Source of the DNA: Spirochaetales bacterium | GTDB taxonomy: Bacteria; Spirochaetota; Spirochaetia; DSM-27196; SKKC01 | Assembly: GCA_007126865.1 (NCBI GenBank) | Contig: SLAN01000020.1 | Location: forward strand, 1-7,323 | Direction: 5' to 3' | Length of the DNA stretch: 7,323 nucleotides | Shown: in pieces, positions 1 through 6,501 of the stretch | Position numbering within the stretch: position 1 is the first letter of the stretch | How the letters are laid out: each line of letters begins with the position of its first letter | Position numbers and translations under genes: made by a program | The notes under the pieces: generated by a model | Told to the model about the DNA's origin: nothing | Database searches by the model: none | Seen by the model: only the letters and a program-made list of their open reading frames with translations

Positions 1-419
1 ATTACATCGGGCTTTACAACCGGGATATCTTTCTTCAGCTGCAGGGCTTCGACCGAACGCTCTCCAATCCATACTGGCAGAAGCTCGATTTCGGTTTCAG
101 GGCCTTCATGTGGGGCGAGTCGATCCACTGCCTGCCGTCGCTGCGGGCTCAGCACCTCTCGCAATTGGCGCCGGATGACACCACCCCCGACGAGAGTTAC
201 CGCCGCTTCTATCTGAAGAATCTTGCCGTTCTCTACCACGGTGATCACGCCCGACTACCGGGGCGTCGGTTTTTCAGCTTTCTCGTGCGCACGAAGGGTG
301 GTTTGCTCTCCTCCTATAAACTATTCCGCGAAATCAGACGATGGATAAGGAAGAACCGGTATCGCTTTCGGCAGAATGCCCGCAGCGTAACCGACCTATG
401 GGAGTTCGAACGACCATGA
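1..419 (+). CDS. Probable family 2-like (GT-A fold) glycosyltransferase, C-terminal part only
   Basis: The gene is cut by the window start and reads in frame from base 3. About 138 C-terminal residues are visible, up to the TGA at 417-419. The first visible stretch resembles the end of a GT-A catalytic domain: an acceptor-side segment around YIGLYNRDIF, then LQGFDRTL, then DFGFRAFMWGE. This matches the pattern 'R..F...GGFDE...D..FR.W.WG' that closes many family 2 and galactosyltransferase-like enzymes. The role would be to transfer a sugar from a nucleotide donor to a lipid, glycan or protein acceptor at the cytoplasmic face of the membrane. The tail is strongly basic (IRRWIRKNRYRFRQ), which would suit peripheral membrane contact. 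The stop overlaps the start of the next gene (ATGA), so this is the first visible member of the operon. The nucleotide-binding half and the DXD motif lie outside the window, so donor and acceptor cannot be read. The alternative is a non-enzymatic hypothetical protein. Confidence 0.55.
   Translation, partial: YIGLYNRDIFLQLQGFDRTLSNPYWQKLDFGFRAFMWGESIHCLPSLRAQHLSQLAPDDTTPDESYRRFYLKNLAVLYHGDHARLPGRRFFSFLVRTKGGLLSSYKLFREIRRWIRKNRYRFRQNARSVTDLWEFERP
400..404 (+). promoter_or_regulatory. Ribosome binding site supporting the 416 start
   Basis: GGGAG lies inside the end of the preceding glycosyltransferase gene, 11 nt before the ATG at 416. It supports choosing 416 over the in-frame upstream ATGs at 341 and 398. 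Coupling through the ATGA overlap probably contributes as much as this site. Confidence 0.5.
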
Positions 420-1102
420 CCGGAGTATTCCTACAGGCTCGCATTTCGTCGTCCCGTTTGCCAGGCAAAGCGCTGGAGCGGCTGGAAAACCGTACAGTGC
501 TCGAACACTGTATGGCGGCGCTCGGCTACGTTCACGCCGAGCGTCACGTGCTCCTCACCGACACCGAGAGTGCACCGCTGTTCGCACCGCTGGCGGACGC
601 TTGGGGATTTGAGCTCTTCGAGGGCAACCCGGAAGATGTGCTTGACCGCTATGCGCGTGCAGCCGAACGCTTCGATGTCGACACTATTGTGAGAGCCACC
701 GGTGATAATCCGCTGGTGAGCATCACCCTTGCCAATCGAATCCTTTCCGAGCATCGAGCCGTCGAAAGCGATTATAGCGGCTACATCGGCATGCCGCTCG
801 GAACTGGTGTCGAGGTCATGAGCGCACGGGCACTGATGACCGCCGACCGGTATGCCACAGAAACGTACGAACGCGAACACGTCTCCCCGTATATCTACCG
901 TCGGCCTCTCGAGTTCCGTACACACCGACCGATCGTTGAGCCGAACCTGCAGAGCGATGAACGCGTGACGCTGGATACCGTCGAGGATCTCGCACGGCTC
1001 AGGACGCTTTTTTCACACCTCTATCGAGGGCTTCCGATAGAGGTAACCGAGCTGTTGCATGAGCTGCGCGGGATGTACGAACGACACAAGCGGAGTGCAT
1101 GA
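416..1102 (+). CDS. spsF: SpsF-like cytidylyltransferase (NTP-sugar transferase fold), 228 aa
   Basis: The product belongs to the SpsF/KdsB/NeuA-like superfamily, which transfers CMP to a sugar acid or activates related small molecules. The N-terminus carries the signature QARISSSRLPGKAL (residues 7-20), the nucleotide-binding loop of this family. Then come GNPEDVLDRYARA (70-82), VRATGDNPLV (92-101, with the metal-binding type Asp97), GMPLGTGVEV (125-134), the EH.SPYIY segment (154-160) and VTLDTVEDL (184-192, Asp187). The reading frame is open further upstream, to an ATG at 341, but the start at 416 is preferred. It puts the family motif at its usual distance from the N-terminus, has GGGAG at 400-404, and overlaps the previous stop as ATGA. 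The gene ends in another ATGA overlap with the next gene. Family membership is well supported. The substrate is not: SpsF homologues sit in spore-coat polysaccharide, nonulosonate and flagellin-glycan clusters. Confidence 0.88.
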   Translation: MTGVFLQARISSSRLPGKALERLENRTVLEHCMAALGYVHAERHVLLTDTESAPLFAPLADAWGFELFEGNPEDVLDRYARAAERFDVDTIVRATGDNPLVSITLANRILSEHRAVESDYSGYIGMPLGTGVEVMSARALMTADRYATETYEREHVSPYIYRRPLEFRTHRPIVEPNLQSDERVTLDTVEDLARLRTLFSHLYRGLPIEVTELLHELRGMYERHKRSA

Positions 1103-3030
1103 GCCACCGGTATCTGCTCGTGCCCGACACGCGTCGCGGTCACGGAACCGGCCACATAGCACGCTCTGCACGGCTCGCAGCATCGCTCGGGGATGAAGCC
1201 GATCTACTCATCGATTTTCCGTGGGATGCAAAGTGTCACGAGACCCGAACGATTGTCGAGCTCGCCGAACGTTACAATGCGAGAATCCGCGGTGATGCGC
1301 ATGAACTGCTTCACGAGCACCGCTCGCCGGAGAAATGGTCCCTGGTCATTATCGATGCACAGGATATGACGCGTACCGATCATGCAACACTGCGAGCCCT
1401 CGCTCCCACCGTCGGAGTCGACCTCGGTGGTGAGGCCCGACTGTACGCCAGCTACCTGGTCGATACCCTGCCGAATCTCTTCAGCCACGCGCCGAATGTC
1501 TTCGATCCGGGGCTCAACGAGCTCCCCCCACGAGTCCGCGGCCCGCAGATACTCACCGCCGGAAACGAACCGATGCACGCCGACGTACGCATTCTCGTAT
1601 CGATCGGGGGCGAAGATCCGGCTTCTCTGACCCCACGGGTGCTTGATTCACTCGATCGGGCGCAGTCGGTTCCCGACGAATCGGTTGATGTCGTACTCGG
1701 GCCGATGTCGGCCGACACGGTCGGAGGCCGGAACCGAACGGTTTCGTCGGTACTGCGGTGCCCCCGCCTGAAGGATATCGTCGGCGACTACGAGATCGTA
1801 ATCACGACATTCGGTTTAACCGCCTACGAGGCGCTCGCAGCAGGTTCCACCGTCTTTACCGTAGCTCCCACCCCCTATCATCGAAGCCTTGCCGAGCGAG
1901 CCGGTCTCTTTTCCCTCGGAGGACCGAAACGAATACGTGGAATCGAACGTGCAATTCGCCGTTGGAAGGACATCTCTCGCGCGCAGGAGCGAGTGCGGCC
2001 ACGGCGCACTCGCTCGCTCGTCGAGCTCGTACGGAGTATCGATGCGAGTGGGGTCGGGCCATGCCCACTCGGGGGAGGATCCGATTTCCCGGCGCTGGCA
2101 CGGACGGCGGAACGGACATACCGTGAGTCGACGGATCCCGGCCTCTACTACCTCGAGCGTTTCGCTCCGATGGACATCTCGTACACCGAACGCTACTTCT
2201 TCGAGGAGTACCGGAATCAATACGGGCGCAGTTATCTCGAAGACTTCGCGCATATTCAGTCGATGTGCGAGCGGAGGCTCGATGAGATCGAACGGCTTCG
2301 CTCAACGGCCTCCGATGCGGCGTGCACCGCTCGCCGATCGGATCAAGGTCGACGCTCGGACGCCGCCCGGCGTTCGCACGCCGCCCGGCGTTCGCACGAC
2401 GCCCGGCGTTCGGATGACGCCCGGCGTTCGGATGGCGCCGGCGCCACACCGATCCTCGTTGATCTCGGTTGTGCATACGGACCGATGCTCGCTGCCGCCT
2501 CCATGCGCGGATACGCGGTCCACGGTGTCGAATGGTTTGCGGGTGCAGTCGCATACTGCAACGATTCGCTCGGCCTGCCCGCAATCCAGGGTGATGTCTG
2601 CGATCGCACGCTCCCGGATCGTCTCAATCTTCGCGGATGTGTCGACGTCGTGACAATGTGGTACGTAATCGAGCACGTGCGCGACCTCGATGCACTACTC
2701 GAGACCGTGCGGACGTTTCTGAAACCGGGTGGCGTGTTCGCTTTCTCGACTCCGAACGCGTCGGGCGCAAGCGCGCGCAAAGACCTCGCCGGCTTTCTGA
2801 AGGCCGGTCCCGGCGATCACTGGAGTATCTGGAGCGAACGATGCGTGCACACGCTACTGAGACGACTCGGCTTCACGAGCACGACGACGGTCGTTACCGG
2901 ACACCATCCTGAACGCTTCGCCCCGAGGCTCGCCCGGACGGGTATCGGGAATCGCATCGCGCGCCGGTGGAGTATTCTGCGGAGGCTCGGAGATACGTTC
3001 GAAGCATACGCTCGACGGGGTGAATCATGA
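1099..3030 (+). CDS. Fusion protein: PseG/SpsG-like domain plus SAM-dependent methyltransferase, 643 aa
   Basis: Two enzymes appear fused. Residues 1-310 look like the GT-B-fold PseG/SpsG family (UDP-sugar hydrolase of pseudaminic-type pathways and relatives). They carry RGHGTGHIARSARLA (13-27, with His19 at the place of the PseG catalytic His in G.GH), VIIDAQD (83-89), ILVSIGGEDP (165-174) and TTFGLTAYEALAAGS (236-250), the donor-binding loop pattern. Residues of about 348-643 look like a class I methyltransferase. A helical N-terminal cap contains YFFEEYRNQYGRSYLEDF (366-383), then motif I VDLGCAYGPML (454-464), an acidic ribose-binding position in GVEWF (476-480), MWYVIEHVRDL (520-530) and LKPGGVFAFSTPN (541-553). 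Between cap and motif I lies a six-fold ARRSDx/ARRSHx repeat (411-446). Start and stop both form ATGA overlaps with the neighbours. Inferred role: release of a sugar from a nucleotide carrier, and methylation of the same or a later glycan intermediate. The exact substrates are unknown, and the N-terminal domain could be a transferase rather than a hydrolase. Confidence 0.82.
   Translation: MSHRYLLVPDTRRGHGTGHIARSARLAASLGDEADLLIDFPWDAKCHETRTIVELAERYNARIRGDAHELLHEHRSPEKWSLVIIDAQDMTRTDHATLRALAPTVGVDLGGEARLYASYLVDTLPNLFSHAPNVFDPGLNELPPRVRGPQILTAGNEPMHADVRILVSIGGEDPASLTPRVLDSLDRAQSVPDESVDVVLGPMSADTVGGRNRTVSSVLRCPRLKDIVGDYEIVITTFGLTAYEALAAGSTVFTVAPTPYHRSLAERAGLFSLGGPKRIRGIERAIRRWKDISRAQERVRPRRTRSLVELVRSIDASGVGPCPLGGGSDFPALARTAERTYRESTDPGLYYLERFAPMDISYTERYFFEEYRNQYGRSYLEDFAHIQSMCERRLDEIERLRSTASDAACTARRSDQGRRSDAARRSHAARRSHDARRSDDARRSDGAGATPILVDLGCAYGPMLAAASMRGYAVHGVEWFAGAVAYCNDSLGLPAIQGDVCDRTLPDRLNLRGCVDVVTMWYVIEHVRDLDALLETVRTFLKPGGVFAFSTPNASGASARKDLAGFLKAGPGDHWSIWSERCVHTLLRRLGFTSTTTVVTGHHPERFAPRLARTGIGNRIARRWSILRRLGDTFEAYARRGES
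2329..2436 (+). repeat. Six-copy 18-bp tandem repeat inside the fusion gene
   Basis: Six consecutive 18-nt units start at 2329, 2347, 2365, 2383, 2401 and 2419. Each encodes six residues of the form A/G-R-R-S-D/H-x. The last four units all begin with GCCCGGCGTTCG and differ only near the 3' end (CACGCC, CACGAC, GATGAC, GATGGC). The first two are more diverged. The unit length is a multiple of three, so gain or loss of units would change linker length without breaking the frame. GGCG and CGCC within a unit (for example GGCGTTCGCACGCC) can pair as a short hairpin, which could promote slippage. The translated repeat is Arg/Ser/Asp-rich, probably a flexible linker between the helical cap and the Rossmann core of the methyltransferase. 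Confidence 0.93.
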
Positions 3031-4865
3031 CGACGATCCTTATCTGCGGCGGCGGAACCATGCAGCTACCGGCCATTCGAATCGCAGCGGAGGAGGGGAT
3101 GCGTGTCATCGTCGCCGATGGGAACGCGGAGTGCCCGGGACGCGCCGTGGCGGACCGATTCGAGCACGTGGACTTGAACGATCTCGATGGAATGACCGAG
3201 TGTGCGCGCCGACATTCGGTTGACGGTGTGTTTACCGCCGGAACCGATTTCTCGACTACGGTCGCGTATGTCGCCGAATCGCTCGGACTACCCGGAATCG
3301 ATTACGCGACAGCGCTTCGCTCGCGGGACAAGGCTCGAATGCGGCAGGTGCTCGGTAATGCCGGTGTGCTCGTGCCGCCGTTCTGCGTGTACGAGAATCT
3401 CCGGAAGCTTACAGCCGGAAGCGATTCGGCGGGCTCCGACACGTGCGCTGAGGTCCCGTTTCCAGCTGTGGTCAAACCGGTTGATAACATGGGCGCGCGG
3501 GGAGTTCGGCGGATCGGAAGCAGCTCCGAGCTCGACTCCGCACTCCGCGCCGCGACGAAGGAGTCACGGACGGGGAGGGTGCTCTGCGAATCGTTCATCC
3601 CGGGTCGGGAGTACAGCATCGACGCGATCAGCTATGGGGGGTCGGTGTATCCGTGCGGGCTCGCCGACCGGCACATCACGTTTCCACCGTTTTTTGTGGA
3701 AATCGGCCATACGATTCCCTCCGCACTCTCGGCAGTCCGGCGAAACTCCCTGGAACGCGGTTTTGCCGCCGCGGTACGCGCTCTCGGAATCGATCCTGGC
3801 GCTGCCAAAGGTGATGTATTTCTCGTGCCGCGAGAGATCGCACCGCAATGGCTGGTCTCTCGGGCAGCGACAAGCCCGCTCGAACAACAACGTGACGCCG
3901 GCAGCTTATCCGGAGAAAGCGCCGATTTCGTGGTAATCGGCGAAATCGCCGCACGACTCAGCGGCGGATATATGTCCGGGTGGACATATCCCCGCTCCCG
4001 CGGATTCGAACCCACCCGTGCCGCGCTGCGAATCGCAGTAGGACACGAGCCCGGCCCGATTCGGGAAACGCTGTCCCGTTATGCCGCCGAGCGCGCCATC
4101 GTCTCAATTCCCGGTCGAATTGACCGTATCGAAGGTATAGAAGAGTACGAACACGAGGCCGACTCCATCTTCCTCACACGGTCAGCCGGCCAACAAGTGG
4201 CGCTTCCCACGAGTAACGTGGAGAAATGCGCGAATGTTATCGTGACAGGGGACTCATACCTCGACGCGTGTGACCGGGCGGATCTACTGCGACAGCGTAT
4301 CCGGGTACGGCTTGCCACCGCGAGCGACGATACCGAGCACTTCCTTTTTTCCACGGAGAACCCGATTCTCACCGCGTGGGACGGAGACCCTGAACACGCA
4401 GGGCCGGGACTGCCGGCTCGGTCACGCGAGCTTGAGGTACGAGCCTCCCGGAAGCTCGATGAGTGCCTGGATACAGAAACGACGGACCGCGGCGATACCG
4501 TTGGAACGAGCGGCGCGCATGCTCGGGCAGAGGCCGGAGATGACGGGCGGGCGTCCCCGCAAACATTCGACGCCGTGACGTTGGTCGCCGGCGAGCTTCG
4601 GCGCGAATACACCGAGACGGGCGCCGACGAAGCCGGCGGGCACGACATACGAGCTGCGACGCGAGCGCAGTGCATCGAGTATTTTCTCCGCCACAGTGAG
4701 AGATTCCGCACGTTGAGCGCAAACCCCCGATTCGTCACTGCGGTCACGTTTCTGGCGATTGAACGAGGCGGTATTCAGGCTCTCGAATATCTGATCGATA
4801 CTATTAGCGAGGACCAAGGATGGCAAAAGCTCATCGACCGTATACGGGATATTCGACGCTCCTGA
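3027..4865 (+). CDS. ATP-grasp domain ligase with C-terminal extension, 612 aa
   Basis: The protein is an ATP-grasp enzyme of the carbamoyl-phosphate synthase / biotin carboxylase / D-Ala ligase superfamily, which joins a carboxylate to an amine or thiol through an acyl-phosphate. A Rossmann-like pre-ATP-grasp domain begins ILICGGGTMQLPAIRIA (4-20), followed by VIVADGN (27-33). The ATP-binding loop is VVKPVDNMGARGV (148-160, Lys150). The hinge is CESFIPGREYSID (187-199, Glu188), and the metal-binding end is GEIAARLSGGYMSG (305-318, Glu306). An apparent insertion of roughly 30 residues (about 270-300) sits between GDVFLV (262-267) and VIGEIAARLSGG. After about residue 440 comes a hydrophilic, Asp/Glu/Arg/Gly-rich linker (about 450-512), then a mostly helical region (about 513-612) that I do not recognise. 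The start forms an ATGA overlap and has GGGGTGA (3017-3023) just upstream. Neighbours suggest it adds an amino acid or similar group to a surface-glycan precursor. That is inference, and the substrate is unknown. Confidence 0.85.
   Translation: MTTILICGGGTMQLPAIRIAAEEGMRVIVADGNAECPGRAVADRFEHVDLNDLDGMTECARRHSVDGVFTAGTDFSTTVAYVAESLGLPGIDYATALRSRDKARMRQVLGNAGVLVPPFCVYENLRKLTAGSDSAGSDTCAEVPFPAVVKPVDNMGARGVRRIGSSSELDSALRAATKESRTGRVLCESFIPGREYSIDAISYGGSVYPCGLADRHITFPPFFVEIGHTIPSALSAVRRNSLERGFAAAVRALGIDPGAAKGDVFLVPREIAPQWLVSRAATSPLEQQRDAGSLSGESADFVVIGEIAARLSGGYMSGWTYPRSRGFEPTRAALRIAVGHEPGPIRETLSRYAAERAIVSIPGRIDRIEGIEEYEHEADSIFLTRSAGQQVALPTSNVEKCANVIVTGDSYLDACDRADLLRQRIRVRLATASDDTEHFLFSTENPILTAWDGDPEHAGPGLPARSRELEVRASRKLDECLDTETTDRGDTVGTSGAHARAEAGDDGRASPQTFDAVTLVAGELRREYTETGADEAGGHDIRAATRAQCIEYFLRHSERFRTLSANPRFVTAVTFLAIERGGIQALEYLIDTISEDQGWQKLIDRIRDIRRS
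4809..4812 (+). promoter_or_regulatory. Ribosome binding site of the amidase gene, inside the preceding gene
   Basis: GAGG ends 7 nt before the ATG at 4820, with a further AAGG directly against the start codon. The site decides the start because it places a clean signal peptide at the N-terminus, even though the start lies 46 nt inside the upstream coding region. Confidence 0.55.
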
Positions 4866-5878
4866 TCGTCTTTGTCGCGGCCATCCTTGTTGCCGGACCG
4901 GTACACCCCGGCGAGATCTCTCTCAGAGAACTCGCATCCGAGCTGAATGCGGAGATCCGCTACGATCCATTTCTCGAGCTCGGCCGTATCCAGCACGGCG
5001 GGCATGGCGTGCGTTTCGCCGTCGGCAGCGACGAAATGCGTACCGACGACGGCACGGTCCTGAGCGTAACGCCGCCCACCTCGAACGACGGTTCGGTGTA
5101 CATCGACGAGAGCACCGCAACACAACTGAAGGCGATCTGGCGCCCGACGGCTACCGATCGCGATGAACCGTTCGTGTCCGCAATCGTCATCGATCCCGGG
5201 CACGGGGGTCGCGACCCGGGCACAATCGGCAGGCACGTGATAGACGGAGAGGAGCTCGTGGTGCGTGAGAAGGATGTCGTGCTCGACGTATCCCTCCATT
5301 TGCGCGACCTCCTGCGCGAGTCGTTCGACGACCGTCGGATTATTCTCACTCGCGAGGACGACCGCTATCTGCCACTCGACACACGTACCGATATGGCGAA
5401 CGACTTACCGCTCGGTGAAAACGAGTACGTGGTGTACGTCTCGGTGCACGCGAACGCCTCGCTGAATACGCGAGCAACCGGCTTCGAGGCGTGGTTCATT
5501 CCGCCGGAGCAACGAAGAACGCTTATCGACCCGGATGAGCTGGACGCCGACCGTCGCCGAATACACGCCATTCTCAACTCCATGCGCGAGGAGGAGGTCT
5601 CGGTCCACAGCGCTATGCTGGGAAACGAGATTCTGAGCGGGCTCGAACAGACGGTCGGAGCCCGCTCGCCGAATCGCGGACTCAAGCAGGAGAATTGGGC
5701 GGTAGTACGCAACGCACTCATGCCGAGCGTGCTTGTTGAGCTCGGCTTTGTCACGAATCGGGAGGAGGCACAACTGCTCTCCGACCCCGAATACTTGCAC
5801 AAGCTCGCGGTCGGCCTCTATACTGGCATTCGTCAATTTGTCGATGTGTTTGAGACCTCCAATTCGGACGGAACATGA
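4820..5878 (+). CDS. Secreted N-acetylmuramoyl-L-alanine amidase (Amidase_3 type), 352 aa
   Basis: This is a zinc amidase that cleaves the bond between N-acetylmuramic acid and L-alanine of the peptidoglycan stem peptide, acting in the periplasm. A signal peptide is visible: a short basic/polar start followed by the hydrophobic run STLLIVFVAAILVAGP (12-27). Residues of about 31-110 form a small beta-rich N-terminal region, possibly a wall-binding or stalk domain, which I cannot name with confidence. The catalytic domain starts at AIVIDPGHGGRDPG (121-134). Zinc ligands expected for the family are all present: His128, Glu150 (in VREKDVVLD) and His210 (SVHANAS). The catalytic Glu is Glu307 in VLVELGFVTN. 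A stretch of about 40 residues (about 228-268), rich in charged residues, sits after GFEAWF and before GNEIL, as in other AmiC-like enzymes with a regulatory segment. The gene overlaps the ATP-grasp gene by 46 nt and the GerMN gene by ATGA, so it belongs to the operon. Likely roles are wall turnover, daughter-cell separation or making room for flagellar rods. Confidence 0.95.
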   Translation: MAKAHRPYTGYSTLLIVFVAAILVAGPVHPGEISLRELASELNAEIRYDPFLELGRIQHGGHGVRFAVGSDEMRTDDGTVLSVTPPTSNDGSVYIDESTATQLKAIWRPTATDRDEPFVSAIVIDPGHGGRDPGTIGRHVIDGEELVVREKDVVLDVSLHLRDLLRESFDDRRIILTREDDRYLPLDTRTDMANDLPLGENEYVVYVSVHANASLNTRATGFEAWFIPPEQRRTLIDPDELDADRRRIHAILNSMREEEVSVHSAMLGNEILSGLEQTVGARSPNRGLKQENWAVVRNALMPSVLVELGFVTNREEAQLLSDPEYLHKLAVGLYTGIRQFVDVFETSNSDGT

Positions 5879-6372
5879 GTTTTACCCGTTTTGACACGAA
5901 AGCGGTTGCAGCGGTGGCGCTCGCATCGTCGCTCGCCGTATCTATCGCCCTCTATTTCTATATCTCTCCGAACCGGGTAGAGCGGGTACTCTTCTTCCCG
6001 GGCTCCATCGAACGGGACCTCGCCGGAGAGCCTCGGCTCGTTCCCCGATCCGACGGCTTGGAGTCCGCCGTACGCACGGTGGTACGCGAGCTTATGTACG
6101 GGCCGGCGAGGATCGACCGCTCTCGCGTGGTGTCACGTAATACGCGTGCGACCAGTGTAATCGTTCGAGGTTCCACGGCGTATATAGACCTCTCCACCGA
6201 TATCCTCGACGTCGAGGAGGAGGCGCTGCCGCTCTCGCTCGAGGAGAGCCTCAAGGCGATCGAACACACTATTCACTTCAATTTCCGCTCCATCGAACGG
6301 GTAATTATCACCATCGGCGGCGAAATGCTGCGCGGACCCGCTGCGAACCGTGCATCCCCTTCAAACACATAG
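5875..6372 (+). CDS. Membrane-anchored GerMN-domain protein, 165 aa
   Basis: The product has one N-terminal hydrophobic segment (about residues 10-30, AVAAVALASSLAVSIALYFY) that would act as an uncleaved membrane anchor, leaving a periplasmic domain. Residues of about 35-152 fit the GerMN (sporulation/germination) fold: RVERVLFFPG, then LESAVRTVVRELMYGP (62-77), the strand pair SVIVRGSTAYIDLSTDIL (94-111), and a helix SLEESLKAIEHTI (121-133) followed by VIITIGGE (143-150). GerMN modules occur in envelope proteins, often beside peptidoglycan amidases or in lipoproteins, and are thought to bind wall or protein partners; no catalytic activity is known. No lipobox Cys is present. The start overlaps the amidase stop (ATGA), so the two are probably made in matched amounts and may act together. 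A Shine-Dalgarno sequence is weak, consistent with coupling. The C-terminal 12 residues look disordered. The gene ends with TAG at 6370-6372. Confidence 0.85.
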   Translation: MSFTRFDTKAVAAVALASSLAVSIALYFYISPNRVERVLFFPGSIERDLAGEPRLVPRSDGLESAVRTVVRELMYGPARIDRSRVVSRNTRATSVIVRGSTAYIDLSTDILDVEEEALPLSLEESLKAIEHTIHFNFRSIERVIITIGGEMLRGPAANRASPSNT

Positions 6373-6406
6373 CGGGTTCCTCCGAGAGACCGGTCGAGGT
6401 TTCGAT

Positions 6407-6429
6407 GATTGCCTCACTCGAAAGGCATC
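6407..6429 (+). other. Short imperfect inverted repeat between the operon end and the flaA promoter
   Basis: GAT(t)GCCT at 6407-6414 can pair with AGGCATC at 6423-6429, with one bulged T and an 8-nt loop. Only three T residues follow (6432-6434), so it is a poor intrinsic terminator. It stops 3 nt before the -35 box of flaA. It could be a weak terminator for the upstream operon, an operator, or chance. A second overlapping match, TTTCGA (6400-6405) with TCGAAA (6418-6423), uses partly the same bases. Confidence 0.25.
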
Positions 6430-6432
6430 GGT

Positions 6433-6460
6433 TTGACAAAACGCTCCCGCTCCATATACT
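6433..6460 (+). promoter_or_regulatory. Sigma-70-type promoter of flaA
   Basis: A perfect -35 box TTGACA (6433-6438) is followed after 16 bp by TATACT (6455-6460), one mismatch from the consensus -10. The predicted transcription start is near 6466-6468, about 45 nt before the flaA ATG. Housekeeping-type promoters for flaA, as opposed to the flagellar sigma-28 promoters of many flaB genes, are established in several spirochaetes. The flanking DNA is otherwise GC-rich, so the AT-rich hexamers stand out. Confidence 0.8.
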
Positions 6461-6465
6461 TACAG

Positions 6466-6501
6466 ATGCGTATTCTGGGTACGAAACCACGGAGGGATTA
6501 A
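6466..6501 (+). CDS. Possible 11-codon leader ORF upstream of flaA
   Basis: ATG at 6466 falls at the predicted transcription start and opens a frame encoding MRILGTKPRRD, ending in TAA at 6499-6501. The stop overlaps the flaA Shine-Dalgarno sequence (AAGGAG, 6500-6505). If transcription starts at or just before 6466 the peptide would be translated from a leaderless message, and its termination would place ribosomes on the flaA site. There is no ribosome binding site of its own. Such a short frame can arise by chance, so this is a weak call reported because of its position. Confidence 0.2.
   Translation: MRILGTKPRRD

Noticed and set aside
341..415. Upstream extension of the spsF-like gene to the ATG at 341 or 398
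   Set aside because: The extension overlaps the end of the glycosyltransferase gene in another frame and adds residues before a motif that normally sits within the first ten residues. The start at 416 has the ATGA overlap and a nearby GGGAG.
1008..1013. T6 runs at 1008-1013, 3690-3695 and 4345-4350 as programmed frameshift or phase-variation sites
   Set aside because: Each run is short and the surrounding frame continues with intact motifs. No alternative frame of interest is entered by a slip, so there is no evidence for regulation.
2329..2436. The 18-bp repeat array as a CRISPR array
   Set aside because: Units are directly adjacent without spacers, are in frame with a protein, and no cas genes are present.
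2302..2676. Long minus-strand frames through the tandem repeat with a collagen-like RTPGGV pattern
   Set aside because: The repeat unit is a multiple of three and lacks stops in several frames, so it opens shadow frames. The + strand frame has full enzyme motifs on both sides, and the minus frame has no support outside the repeat.
6373..6466. Strong Rho-independent terminator after the GerMN gene
   Set aside because: Only short imperfect stems followed by three T residues are seen, too weak to call a terminator.
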